Shown: positions 1-10,284, counted from the stretch's first letter. The stretch: DNA of 64,000 bases from Aegilops tauschii subsp. strangulata (GCF_002575655.3 NC_053039.3:380533633-380597632); one strand, 5' to 3'. The notes: a model not told the origin generated them from the sequence alone. Program-made: numbers and translations.

Positions 1-299
1 AGTTTCAGATAAGAAACTGCAACTTCAGAGGCAGGGCATTTATATTAACACGGCCTTTTCAAACAGTGTTAACATCATGTTGGAAGTTTTATTCATGGTC
101 GAAACTGGAACTACCAACCAGTTAACATCATGCTGATCAACATTCATGCATAGCACATCTTCATATGATGCACAGTCCAAAAGATATGCTATTTTCAAAA
201 TGCCCACACAATGTCGAGTGTGCGAAAAACAGAGAAAACGAGGGACGAAGTTTTGGCAAGTGTTGGACGTGGTGTGCGTAGATGACAATTGGGACCCAC

Positions 300-412
300 A
301 TGTCAATAAATGCAGAGGCAAAAAATTTGGAAATATTTTGTCTGCACAGGTGGAATCGAACCCGGGTGGAACAGCTGTCAGGTAGTGTCACTCGGCCACT
401 AGGCTAGTTCAG
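300..412 (-). repeat. tRNA-derived SINE-like element
   Basis: Read on the minus strand, this stretch carries a sequence resembling the A box of a tRNA promoter (about 388-403) and a perfect B box, GGTTCGATTCC (352-362), at tRNA-like spacing. It is followed by an A/T-rich tail. The flanks do not fold into an obvious acceptor stem, so I favour a tRNA-derived SINE or a decayed tRNA relic over a functional tRNA gene. The ends are approximate and no target duplication was identified. Confidence 0.4.
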
Positions 413-828
413 TTGTTTCATTACTAATAAGTCACTTCCTCAGGTGGTCGGATCTCCTCCTGCGCCTTTGTGCGGTCGCCGCGACGCCGCTGTCTGCCGT
501 TGTGAACATGCTGAACAAACGAGAGGAATCTGGAGAGGACTATACGTGGAGAGGCGGACAGTCGGGACCCACCAGGTCTATGGCTGTACGCAAGCAAGTG
601 CCTCATCAAAAAAAATACTTCCTTCTAATGCTATACTGACATTGGGGCCCACGGGTTTGTCAAGATAGTTACATTTTTTTAGGTGCTTCAACGTGGTTAC
701 TATAGGAGATAAATTCACAATGAAGCCGGGGAGCTAGCAGGTATCATTTATTATCACTGGGGCAGCAAGTATCAGCTGGGTTTTGGGCTGCCCCGTCTAG
801 GCTCTCTTTTTAACATGCGCAGCCCACG
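413..828. other. Intergenic, no gene seen
   Basis: No credible coding sequence. Around 520-610 there is a diverged copy of the motif that recurs at 2000-3000 (GGACCCACCAG followed by a CGCAAGCAAGTGCCTC-like string), so at least part of this stretch belongs to the same repetitive family. Confidence 0.5.
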
Positions 829-914
829 ACCTCGGATGGGAGGTCCATAGGCCTGTTTGTATTTTCTTGAGGGCCGTCATGTATCGACCGGCCTATGGAC
901 CTCCCATCCGAGGT
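829..914. repeat. Perfect 25-bp inverted repeat (hairpin)
   Basis: Positions 829-853 and 890-914 are exact reverse complements over 25 bases, separated by a 36-nt loop. Complementarity stops outside the arms. There is no open reading frame worth naming here. It could be a foldback or MITE remnant, or simply a recent inverted duplication. Confidence 0.8.
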
Positions 915-1607
915 TTTATTTTTCCTGAAACATCGGTAGCCCAATTTATGTATTTTTTGTTGAAGAAAACGCAGAGGTCTGTTCTATTTTTCTATATAAG
1001 AATAGGAACGCCTGGTCCAACTTATGTTTCCCTTCTAACTATATTATATATATTTAAATTATTTTATATGTTATTATATATTATTGTTATTGTCATCATA
1101 TATTTAACAGGTAGTTACATATGTAAGAAAACAATATCCCACATCTTATTAGCTTATAAAAATAATTTCTTAACAATAAAATCCTGGATTTTTTTGGCAA
1201 CGAAAATCCTGGTGATTGTGTACAAAAGCTTGGTAAGATTTAAGGACCAATGTAATAATAAATCACTTATTATTTAAATATATAACAAAATGCTCAGCCC
1301 CTGTTTATTTTTTGATAACATTGCTGCGCCCACCCCAACATTATAATTAGAATCAGCCCAGCAAAATCGTGTATTTCGAGAAAGTGCAAATGGCCTGTAA
1401 TTTTTTAGGAAAAACATAAATGGGCCGCATGGACGCTACATTATTTGTTCACCCAGCCCAGCTAATGGACAGTAATTAAAAAAGATCAAATTGACTGTAA
1501 ATTCTACCCCGCAAAAAAAGACTATAAATTCTGAAAAAATGGGTTGAATACGTGCCACATTTTTGGTGGCTGAAATGTGGGCCAATAGGTCGAAGCCAAT
1601 GCAAGTC
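915..1607. other. AT-rich intergenic stretch
   Basis: Very AT-rich (about 1020-1310), then a mixed stretch with several GGCCCA/CAGCCCA strings. A 136-codon open frame at 867-1277 exists but is low-complexity and hydrophobic, overlaps the hairpin and resembles no family, so I do not call it a gene. The second half may be internal sequence of the CACTA-type element that ends at 6337; this is inference from general resemblance only. Confidence 0.4.
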
Positions 1608-3004
1608 GTTGTCAACTTAGTCAATAAATGATTCTGACATGGTTAGCCGCTGGATTTACATCCAACGACCGGCATCCATCTTCAATCTCGCGTCTTCTTC
1701 CTCCAGCGCCGCCGGGACCACCTGCTCCCACCTCCTGCTGCTAGTAGCTCTGCTTAGCACGCTTCGCTGTGAAGCGCTACTCCACCGTTGGCCAGGCCAT
1801 CCCTCCACCCCTCCACACCTCCTGTTCTTCTCCACCGACTGCCGAACCACACCGCACCAGAACCAGTTAACCCTCGTACACCTCTCCGTCTGCGACTCTA
1901 CTCCCGCGTCTTCCCATCTCCGGCTCGTTGCTGTCCGGGGCCTCGCCGTCGTCCACCACCTTGGATGCGCTCGGCGCGGAGTGGTCAACGTGGTCAACGA
2001 ACGACACCATCGGAAGTAGACTGTGCGTGGAGAGGCTGACAACTGGGTCCACGGCCGTACACAAGGAAATGCCTCCTTATTACGCGCAAAATAATGATTC
2101 CTCCACCTGACAGCTGGGACTCACCGGAAGGGCCTCCTATTTCGCGAAAAAACGTTCCCACCGCTGACATGTCAGACCCACCAGCTATATCTTCGCACGC
2201 AAGGAAGTGCCTCCTTATTACACACACAAAATGAATACCCCCTGCTAGCTGGGACCCACAATAGTGGGAGGCTGACTTGTGGGCCAACTAAGTTGACGGG
2301 GACGGAGGGCTTTGTCAACTTAGTCAATATGAACGATTCTAGCTCCAGTAACCGTATGATGTCCATCCAACGGTCGTAGTGCTTCTTCAACCTCTGGTCT
2401 TCTTGCTCCAGCCGCCCAAACCAGCGCCGGTCGTGCCTCGTGCTCCTGCCTCCCGTGGCCGGCTGCGATGTCGTGGAGGCCTCACCGGCCCCTACTACTC
2501 CCAACACTGGCCAGGCCATCCCTCTACTCACCCACACCCCCTGTTATTCTGCGGCGACGACAGCCTCACACCACAGCGAACCCGTGAACCCTCATACTCC
2601 TCTACGCGTGGGCATCCACTGCCGCGTCTTCCCCGGCTCTGCGTTGTCCCCATCCTAGGCCTCGCCGTCGTCCACCGCCTTGGTGCTCTCGGCGCGGCGT
2701 GGTCAACGTGGTCAAGGAACAACTTCCATCGGACGTGGACTGTACATGGAGAGGCTGATAGCTGGGTCCACGGCCGCAGCAAGGAAGTGCCTCCTTATTA
2801 CGCGGAAAATAATGATTCCTCCACCTGACAGCAGGGACCCACCGGACGGGCAACCGTATTTCGCGAACAAAACATTTCCCCCCTGACTGCTGGGACCTAC
2901 CAGCTACATCTTCGCACGCAAGGAAGTGCGTCCGGGCAAAAAAACGATTCACCCCCTGACTGCAGGGACCCACCAGCTACATCTTCGCACGCAAGGAAGT
3001 GCCT
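1608..3004. repeat. Tandem duplication of a ~690-bp unit
   Basis: Two diverged copies lie head to tail: about 1608-2300 and 2305-3004. Each begins with a GTCAACTTAGTCAAT string, then a CCAACG plus TCTTCTTCCTCCAG-like segment, a GGCCAGGCCATCCCTC block, a GTGGTCAACGTGGTCAA block and several short repeats of the type GGGACCCACCAGCT followed by TTCGCACGCAAGGAAGTGC. Open frames here are out of register between the copies and share no conserved protein, so the unit is non-coding repeat, possibly part of a DNA transposon. Confidence 0.65.
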
Positions 3005-3569
3005 GACAATCGGGACCTACCTGGTCGAAGCGTACGTAGCGTTGTCATTCTGGTCGCGAACGTGTACGTACATACTGGTCGATGTAGAGGCGCGCACGTG
3101 TCGTAGTAGAGGCGCGCACGTAGCATGTACACGTACGTACAGCGACCAGTGTGCAACAAGGAAAATACGGCCACGTACGTACATACGGGCGGGGTCTCGA
3201 ACTCCTACTCGCGCATACGTACGGCCAGGGCTCGTGTACATGGCTGGGTCGGAACGGAGAAACAGCGTCGTCGTCGCCCGCAAAAAAAACAGCGTCGTCG
3301 TCGTGTTCATGGGGAGGCAACGGAATGCGTTGTGTTCATCGGGAGGCAACGGAACGTGTGGGAACCAACCGGCTTGAACAGAACAGCCGATGGAAACGAG
3401 GCCTGGCATACCGCAGAACGGAGGAAACGGCCTTGTGTTCGACCGGCCACGTTCGAAATGGGATCTTGTTCATCGGGAGGGGTCTGGCGTACCGCAAAAT
3501 GGAGGAAACGGACTTGTGTTGGACCTCCTACGGTCGAAACGGGGTTCTGTTGATCGGGAGGGGTGTGGC
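3005..3569. repeat. Short-unit repeats, CGTACG-rich then CGTACCGCAAAACGG units
   Basis: 3030-3240 is rich in ACGTACGT-like strings. From about 3395 an ~85-bp unit recurs (GGCGTACCGCAAAA, GGAGGAAACGG, CTTGTGTTGGA, GGTCGAAACGG, TCATCGGGAGGGG). The same unit resumes at 5301 directly after the solo LTR, which shows that the LTR split one continuous array. Non-coding. Confidence 0.6.
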
Positions 3570-5299
3570 CGAAGGAAATATGCCCTAGAGGCAATAATAA
3601 AGTTATTATTTATTTCCTTATATCATGATAAATGTTTATTATTCATGCTAGAATTGTATTAACCAGAAACATGATACATGTGTGAATACATAGACAAACA
3701 GAGTGTCACTAGTATGCCTCTACTTGACTAGCTCGTTGATCAAAGATGGTTATGTTTCCTAGCCATAGACAAAGAGTTGTCATTTGATTAACGGTACCAC
3801 ATCATTAGGAGAATGATGTGATTGACTTGACCCATTCCGTTAGCTTAGCACTCGATTGTTTAGTATGTTGCTATTGCTTTCTTCATGACTTATACATGTT
3901 CCTATGACTATGAGATTATGCAACTCCCGTTTACTGGAGGAACACTTTGTGTGCTACCAAACGTCACAACATAACTGGGTGATTATAAAGGTGCTCTACA
4001 GGTGTCTCCGAAGGTACTTGTTGGGTTGGCGTATTTCGAGATTAGGATTTGTCACTCCGATTGTCGGAGAGGTATCTCTGGGCCCACTCGGTAATGCACA
4101 TCACTTAAGCCTTGCAAGCATTGCAACTAATGAGTTAGTTGTGGGATGATGTATTACGGAACGAGTAAAGAGACTTGCCGGTAACGAGATTGAACTAGGT
4201 ATTGAGATACCGACGATCGAATCTCGGTAAATTAACATACCGATGACAAAGGGAACAACGTATGTTGTTATGCGGTTTGACCGATAAAGATCATCGTAGA
4301 ATATGTAGGAGCCAATGTGAGCATCCAGGTTCCGCTATTCGTTATTGACCGGAGATGTGTCTCGGTCATGTCTACATAGTTCTCGAACCCGTAGGGTCCG
4401 CATGCTTAAAGTTCGATGACGGTTATATTATGAGTTTATGTGTTTTGATGTACCGAAGGTTGTTTGGAGTCCCGGATGTGATCACAGACATGACGAGGAG
4501 TCTCGAAATGGTCGAGACGTAAAGATTGCTATATTGGACGACTATATTTGGATACCGCAATGGTTCCGGGTGAGATCGGGATAATACCGGAGCACCGAGA
4601 GGTTATCGGAACCCCCCGGGAGGTATATGGGCCTTAATGGGCTTTAGTGGAAAGGAGGGGAAAGAATCAAGGGAGGGGGCGCCCCCCCAGCCCAATCCGA
4701 ATTGAGAAGGGGGCCGGCTCCCCTTTTCTTCCTCCCTCCTTCCTCTTCCTTCTTCCTTCCCTCTCCCCCTCCAAATAGGAAAAGGAGGAGTCCTACTCCC
4801 GGTGGGAGTAGGACTCCCCCCTTGGGCGCGCCTCCTCCCCTTGGCCGGCCCTCTCCTCCCCCCTTTATATATGGAGGAGAGGGGCACCCCATAGACACAA
4901 CAATTGATCTCTTGGATCTTTTAGCCGTGTGCGGTGCCCCTCTCCACCATAGTCCACCTCGATAATATCGTAGCGGTGCTTAGGCGAGGCCCTGCGTCGG
5001 TAGAACATCATCATCGTCACCATGCCGTCGTGCTGATGGAACTCTCCCTCAAAGCTTGGCTGGATCGGAGTTCGAGGGACATCATCGAGTTGAACGTGTG
5101 AAGAACTCGGAGGTGCCATGCGTTTGGTACTTGATCGGTCGGATCGTGAAGACGTACGACTACATCAACCACGTTGTGCTAACGCTTCCGCTTTCGGTCC
5201 ACGAGGGTACGTGGACACACTCTCCCCTCTCGTTGCTATGCATCACCATGATCTTGCGTGTGCGTAGGAATTTTTTTGAAATTACTACGTTCCCCAATA
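3570..5299 (+). mobile_element. Solo LTR of a BARE/Angela-type Copia element
   Basis: A 1730-bp sequence starts with GAAGGAAATATGCCCTAG just after its first base and ends in TACGTTCCCCAATA. These are the ends I associate with LTRs of the Triticeae BARE1/WIS/Angela Copia group, and the same LTR occurs in reverse at 47779-49517. It is flanked by a perfect 5-bp duplication, GTGGC (3565-3569 and 5300-5304), with no internal retroviral region, so it is a solo LTR left by recombination. Its canonical TG...CA termini read CG...TA here, one substitution at each end. The + orientation is that of the LTR. Group assignment is from memory; the structural call is secure. Confidence 0.9.
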
Positions 5300-5404
5300 G
5301 TGGCGTACCGCAAAACGGAGGAAACGGACTTGTGTTGGAGCGCTACGGTCGAAACGGGGGTCCTTTTCATCGGGAGGGGTGTGGCGTACCGCAAAACGGG
5401 ACTC

Positions 5405-5835
5405 CACGGGATACTGTTCATCTCCACCGTCGACCCCCTCCAGCCTCCACGGGCTACTGTTCATCCACCGTCGACCTCCTCCAGCCTCCACCTGCGACTG
5501 TTCATCCACGAGCTCCTGTTCATCCAGCCTCCACCGCGCGCTACTCTACCGACTACTGTTCAACCAGCCCTCTCCATGGGCTCCTGTCCAACCACCCCTC
5601 CACGGGCTACTGTTCATCCAGCCCTCCACCATCTATTGTTCATCTAGCCCTCCACGGGGTGGTCCTGTTCATCCAGCCCTCCACAGGGTCCTGTTCATCC
5701 AGCCCCAACCGGCTCGATCGATTGGGGTCCTGTTCATCCAGAGGCAACACCACGGGGTCCTATTCATCCACCCCCACCGGGAACTGTTCATCCAAACCCC
5801 CCCAGCAACACTCACTGTTCATCCAGAGGCAGCAT
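5405..5835. repeat. Degenerate tandem array with CTGTTCATCCA core
   Basis: About thirteen copies of an imperfect 25-40 bp unit with the core CTGTTCATCCA, separated by CTCCACGGG-type spacers. Two long open frames cross it (5056-5883 and 5379-5852), but their translations are repetitive Ser/Pro/His strings produced by the array, so I do not treat them as genes. Such arrays are, to my memory, common inside Triticeae CACTA elements. Confidence 0.75.
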
Positions 5836-5990
5836 CGATCGGCTTCAGCTAGCAGAAGGAATCGCTCGATCGGGTTCAGTTAACAGCCATCGATCATTCG
5901 CTCAGGTTCAGTAACGCGTAGCATGCACTGCAATCGCTCGGGTTCAGTAGGCGAATGCCTCGCTCGGGTTCAGTTAGAGCCCAACGCCTC
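5836..5990. repeat. Short tandem array with CGCTCGGGTTCAGT core
   Basis: About five imperfect copies of a CGCTCGGGTTCAGTTA-like unit, spaced 20-40 bp apart, directly follow the CTGTTCATCCA array. Non-coding. Confidence 0.6.
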
Positions 5991-6187
5991 GCACCCACGC
6001 GCGTGCGTGTACGAGAGAAACGCGCAAACCTCCGTGTATCGCTCGGCCCCGACCACCCACCGTAACCGGGAACACCCTGATATTTTCCTCGCCCTCGCTT
6101 CTACCACGGTTTTTTCCGTCATGGACGGCCCAAAGAATGTCATGCAGCTGCGTCTCCGGCCCGCCCAGGACGAAAAGCCCATTTTCT

Positions 6188-6337
6188 CTCATGATTTTTT
6201 GTCATAGAAGTAGGAGCCCACCACATCTATGATGATACCAGGTTTTGTCACAATTATCGTCATAGAAGTGTCATAAGTATGACATAAAAAAATTCGTTCG
6301 ACCCAAAATGTCACGGATGTGTCTTTCTTTTGTAGTG
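6188..6337 (-). mobile_element. CACTA-type transposon terminus with subterminal repeats
   Basis: Read on the minus strand from 6337 the sequence begins CACTACAAAAGAAAGACAC and then contains repeated TATGAC / CTTCTATGAC motifs, the arrangement of CACTA terminal inverted repeats and subterminal repeats. The next three bases outward (TAT, 6338-6340) would be one copy of the 3-bp target duplication. I could not find the partner terminus in the window. The body may extend leftward through the arrays at 3-6 kb and perhaps further, but no transposase is visible, so it would be non-autonomous or truncated. Confidence 0.65.
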
Positions 6338-6899
6338 TATACTTGAAAAAATTTATAACCAAGGGGGAGATGACGATGATGATGATCACGAGCATGAGGA
6401 CCCACATACTCAGTGGCGCCTGGCAACTTATTCCGATGGATCACCTCTTCTTGTATGTATACAGGGCACCGCTGATGTGACTAAGGAAGCAGGTGTTGTC
6501 TCCCATGGTTGCACTCTCCGGACCTATTCCAACATCCGTTGCAGGGTATTCGGGATGGATACTACTGTACTAGCTCCAATACCTTCTCCCTGGTTTAGTA
6601 TTGATACTCTTGGAGGAAACTCGCTCTTCCTTGGACAAAACTATCCAATCATGGTCAAAGGCGATCCAGCTGCTGTTGACACAACGTTACTACCATTTAT
6701 GAGAAGCAATTGTATCTATATGTCGGACATTGCTATGCTTCCCTACCGTGGCTATGAGAATATGGGTCATGAAATAGACCGCTTCAGCCTGGATGATCAG
6801 TCCTGCATTGGTCTCGAGATTGACAGTAGCTGGCCCTTCCGAGACAAACTCTTCTGGTTCAAAGCAAGCGTTTCCAACGTCGAGGAGTGGTTGAGCTGA
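6338..6899 (+). pseudogene. 3' fragment of a DUF295 / F-box-associated (KIB-type) gene
   Basis: The frame is open from the CACTA junction to the stop at 6897-6899. An acidic run of Asp/His/Glu (about 6370-6410) precedes a QWRLATYSDGSPLL segment. Then comes a C-terminal part with GGNSLFLGQNYP and LLPFMRSNCIYMSD, which matches the pattern near the end of grass DUF295 (KIB1-4 beta-propeller) F-box proteins. About 185 residues remain; a full protein would be around 350-400, so the F-box and most of the propeller are missing. The open frame meets the CACTA end exactly, so that insertion probably removed or separated the 5' part. A CTTTCTTTTGTAG string before it looks like a splice acceptor but belongs to the transposon end. 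Domain call is by motif memory, not a search. Confidence 0.6.
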
Positions 6900-7900
6900 A
6901 GTTCATTTCATTGCTTGTTATTTGTTGTGTGATGAAAACTTTAGTATTCACTAGAATGTTTTGTTGGAACTAATCTATAATCCAACATGTATCCTTGTTG
7001 TTGTTGTGTGTTGATGACTTGTTGTATGTAATGAATGGTACATTTGCATATGCATGTCATAAACACAATTTACAAATGGTTTTTGACTCACTTCTTGGAG
7101 TGTTAGTGCCGTAGTAGTATAGCCAGCATCCGTAGTAGTATGAAGTTGCCACATCACATAGAGCCAACCAATAGTTAGTTCTAGTTAGATCAACTAGATA
7201 TAGGTGTCGCACGGAGGCCGAGAAATATGGTGATAGCGTGACTGCGTGAGGTGGGCTTGTACGTAGTATGATGTAGGCAAAGGGCTTGCCGTGTTTCCTA
7301 CTCCTCCGGTCTAAATGTGGAGAAGATTTGGTCGAGTTCTTCCTCCTTTTGGCAACACGTGGGACATCCAGCATCTAGGTCGTGTCATGCAAGAAAATTG
7401 AGTGGTAGTTGAAGCCACGTGACGTGCATCTTGGGTTAAACTGTAAAATAGAATCTTACTACTCTTGAGTAACTCCAAAAGCGGCCACCGAAGATCTTTA
7501 TTGGATTTGTTTTTCATCACCAGCACGTCGAGGTGAAAGATGTGTAGGTTCAGTGGGTCCTCTTGCATTTTCACTGACATGTGGGACCGCATGTGAGCAA
7601 ATAGACGATGGGCTCCGCACGTCTGCTGGCTGGCTGAGAAGAGAGATAGAGGAGGGCTGAGCATGGACTCCAGGAAATTTGTTCTACGTAACCAGCACCT
7701 TGTTATAGGCTCGATATAGTGGGGTGGCATGGGCCATAACTTGCATTCACGTCTAGCAGTACGGCACACGCCACCCACACGAGTCCCATCCGACACCAAT
7801 TTTCTTGGAGTCCATGCTACAGCCATCTCTTCTCCCTCCTGTTTTCTCAGCCATCGCGCGGTGGGCGGGGTGGGGGATTGCCGATAGTCAGTTTGCTCAA
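6900..7900. other. 3' flank and intergenic sequence
   Basis: Contains the probable 3' UTR of the DUF295 fragment (T-rich, with an AATGAA string near 7030) and possibly the 3' flank of the minus-strand gene starting at 8818. A long minus-strand open frame, 7311-8117, has no recognisable domain and a composition unlike the neighbouring gene; I regard it as chance. Confidence 0.4.
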
Positions 7901-8818
7901 CTACGGTCCCACTTGTAAGTGAAAATGCAACACAGCACACATTCCCCCTTGAGCGGCGTGCCGGACCAACCGTGTGGGGGTGCGACGCGAACACGGCAGG
8001 CTTCCTTTTGAACTTGTAACTTGTAAAATTTGGTTCTGCTCCATGGCGCGACCGATAGATATAAATAACAATTTCCCTAGAGTAATGAGAAGTTTGGTTC
8101 TGGCGCGGTTCATGCATGGAGTACGTACGAAAATTATGAAGTTGATGTGAAAGGTAAGATAATTACTAGGTATGGTACCATATACTACTACATGGATTTG
8201 ACGAAAAGATAAAGATACATACAGATCCATCAACGACATCCTCACGCCGTAGTGCGCCGGGTCACCAACCGACGTGTGAGGAGCAGCGGCATTGGCGGCG
8301 TGCTCAACGTGCTTCTGAACAATGCCGTCCAAGGTTGCCCTGCGGTCCAAGAAGGCCAGCGTCCTTTCGTCCTCCTCTTGCATGTAGTAGTCCTTGTGGA
8401 CGATTTGCGCGTAGACGTGGGTGATTATGTCAATGGTGTCTTGCTGTGCCAGGCGCTGCGCGGCGAGCGCGACCTCGAGGTGGACATTCTCCGGCGCGAC
8501 GGCGGGCAGTCGTAGGGCCACCAGTGCGTCGAAGAGGTTGTCACCATAGAGGCCGTTGAGGGTGGCGGGCATCGCAGAGCCTAGGCGTGTGGGCTGGAGG
8601 CGTAGGTCAAGGTCGTCCGCGAGCTTCTTGACGACGGTGAACTTGTCGAGGAAGCCGACAAGGACCTCGTCGAACAAGGAGACGAAGCTGTCGTCCAAGC
8701 GGCCCCTCGCCCTGGCGGCCTCAAGCACGACCTGGAGACGTTCCTCGGTGCCGGGCCGCGGTCCGGCGTCATGGACCATCTGGCACAGCCGGCTAATGCT
8801 CGCGCTCATTGCCTCCAT
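7901..8818 (-). CDS. Unrecognised GC-rich grass gene
   Basis: The ATG at 8818 opens a GC-rich frame with the codon use of a grass gene. A TATA-like box lies about 110 bp upstream on the same strand. The first ~195 residues are mostly helical and Ala/Leu/Arg/Asp-rich (beginning MEAMSASISRLCQMVHDAG) with no signal peptide, membrane segment or motif I know. After residue ~198 the character changes to a Phe/Ile/Tyr-rich tail. A good splice donor (ATCT|GTATGTATC; last exon base 8223, intron starting at 8222) sits exactly there, so I infer that exon 1 is 8223-8818. The remainder to 7901 would then be intron read-through, with a second exon not identified. Function unknown; no name is assigned. Confidence 0.5.
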   Translation of the reverse strand: MEAMSASISRLCQMVHDAGPRPGTEERLQVVLEAARARGRLDDSFVSLFDEVLVGFLDKFTVVKKLADDLDLRLQPTRLGSAMPATLNGLYGDNLFDALVALRLPAVAPENVHLEVALAAQRLAQQDTIDIITHVYAQIVHKDYYMQEEDERTLAFLDRRATLDGIVQKHVEHAANAAAPHTSVGDPAHYGVRMSLMDLYVSLSFRQIHVVVYGTIPSNYLTFHINFIIFVRTPCMNRARTKLLITLGKLLFISIGRAMEQNQILQVTSSKGSLPCSRRTPTRLVRHAAQGGMCAVLHFHLQVGP

Positions 8819-8925
8819 GGGTCTAGCTTCTACTAGTCAACTGATCTTGCGATTTGACTGATCACTCTTGCCCTTGGTTAGGGTGCGTAGGTGCGTAGGA
8901 TTTCGTAGATTGGACTGGCGGGGAG

Positions 8926-8934
8926 CCTTTATAT
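8926..8934 (-). promoter_or_regulatory. TATA box for the gene starting at 8818
   Basis: Reads ATATAAAGG on the minus strand, about 108 bp before the ATG. This would place transcription start near 8895 and give a 5' UTR of roughly 75 nt. Supports the chosen start codon. Confidence 0.5.
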
Positions 8935-8995
8935 GAGAAGTGCAGACTGTGTTGAATTCACGTGCATGTTGGCCATCTACTCCTCGGCCCTCTAT

Positions 8996-9073
8996 TGCAC
9001 CCGCCTTTGGCTGTATGACAAGTGGGCCAGCCACCTGTTGGGCCCACATGTCATACAACCAAAGGCAGGTGCA
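8996..9073. repeat. 33-bp inverted repeat upstream of a promoter
   Basis: 8996-9028 and 9041-9073 are reverse complements at 30 of 33 positions with a 12-nt spacer. A transcript from either strand would form a tight hairpin. It lies about 65 bp upstream of the TATA box at 8926-8934. Confidence 0.75.
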
Positions 9074-9290
9074 GTAAGTTAATGAAGTTGCGTCCCCCTC
9101 CGTGCCGGTGCAGTATAGACATCTCACCGGACCTCTAGTTGGGGCCAAACGAGAGAACTTTGATGTTTACTGGTTTATTGGTCCCCTTTGCATTTTGCGC
9201 CAAGTTTTGACCTCTGATTTAACTAATAAAATGTTAATGCATGTAACCAAAAATGTTGTGTAATCCAAAAACACTTAGGCACGGTACATT

Positions 9291-9495
9291 AACTCCCTCC
9301 TCATTTCTTATTTCGTGACATATCAACCAATGAGAGATGTGGGCCGTGCATGCTTTCAATGACTTGAGACTACCAAACATGACATGCAGTGGTTAGTTCA
9401 TTGCATGTAATCCTATTAATTAGCAAAAAGACATTAAGTTCTCTCGCCGATAGGAATAAAACAATACACCATGTATTTATTTACAGAGGGAGTAG
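9291..9495. mobile_element. Stowaway-like MITE (probable)
   Basis: About 205 bp bounded by inverted ends CTCCCTCCTCATTTCTTATT at the left and, as reverse complement, CTCCCTCTGTAAATAAATAC at the right, next to TA dinucleotides. These ends are of the common Triticeae Stowaway type. No coding capacity. The stretch just before it (9190-9270) resembles one half of the MITE at 11168-11356. Confidence 0.5.
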
Positions 9496-9550
9496 TACAT
9501 TTTTTGTGACATGCATTATTAGATATGGCTAGTCAAATACTAAATCCAGA

Positions 9551-9640
9551 TGGACGTGGTAGTACTACTAAATCCAGACGGTGGTGCTAGTACTAGTAGT
9601 AGTACTACCAATGTACTAGTAGCACTGTACTACCCGTTGG
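9551..9640. repeat. TAGTACTAC-rich simple repeat
   Basis: Interspersed GTAGTACTACTA / CTAGTACTAGTAGTAG strings; low-complexity, partly self-complementary. Confidence 0.6.
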
Positions 9641-10170
9641 TCAAATTATTATGTGTTGCTCCTCACAGTGAAGTGACAAGACCCTGCGCTGGAGATGACA
9701 CCTGAGTATAGGCGCCGTGTTTGGCATACCATAGTCAGCCTCACCGTCTGCAGTCACTATCATCATGGCTGTAGAGCTAGCCTGCTTACAACTAGCCGTG
9801 TTCGACATAATTTTCCGTGCGTAGATGCCCGTGCATTGCACGGAACACCAAGATTGGGGGTGGACGGCGCCGGCAGCGGCCATCGCGCCAGATTTTTCCA
9901 TGGCCTTCTAGATGTGGTGGGAAGGAGATAAGGCTGATTGTGAGAGACAAGGAGTTGTTTGTAAATAGGGAACAAGTGCGGGCATCTTTTTGCAAAAGTG
10001 GAGAAGTTTGGTTTGTATGCGTCAGATCTAGATCCGACGGCTATTGGTGAAAGATGGCAGGCACAACATCATCACCAATTCAGGACCTCTTTGATTCGCA
10101 TGATTTTGAAAACGCAGGAATAGGACACGGCAATATTACAAGTTTCAAACTGATATTACAAATGTTAGGA

Positions 10171-10250
10171 GTAATGCTGCACCTACGAAGAGGGAATTAC
10201 TAGGAAGTTTACGTAAGAACTTTCGTTACTTTAGGTGGATGCAGCATTAT
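10171..10250. mobile_element. Small MITE-like inverted repeat
   Basis: An 80-bp sequence with near-complementary ends GTAATGCTGCACCTAC and, as reverse complement of the right end, ATAATGCTGCATCCAC. The centre is A/T-rich. The size and ends suggest a miniature inverted-repeat element, just downstream of the F-box/FBD gene's stop codon. No target duplication was verified. Confidence 0.4.
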
Positions 10251-10284
10251 CGTACAAACTAAAATCCACCGCCCTGACAAGTCA

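Noticed and set aside
343..412. Functional tRNA gene
   Set aside because: A and B boxes are present, but no acceptor stem or anticodon arm could be traced; SINE-like element preferred.
867..1277. 136-codon open frame in AT-rich DNA
   Set aside because: Low-complexity hydrophobic Ile/Leu/Tyr composition arising from AT-rich sequence, overlapping the hairpin.
5056..5883. 275-codon open frame across the GTTCATCCA array
   Set aside because: The translation is Ser/Pro/His repeats generated by the tandem units, with a parallel open frame in another register; the N-terminal part lies in the solo LTR.
7311..8117. 268-codon minus-strand open frame
   Set aside because: No domain, mixed composition, overlaps the probable intron and 3' region of the gene at 8818; likely chance.
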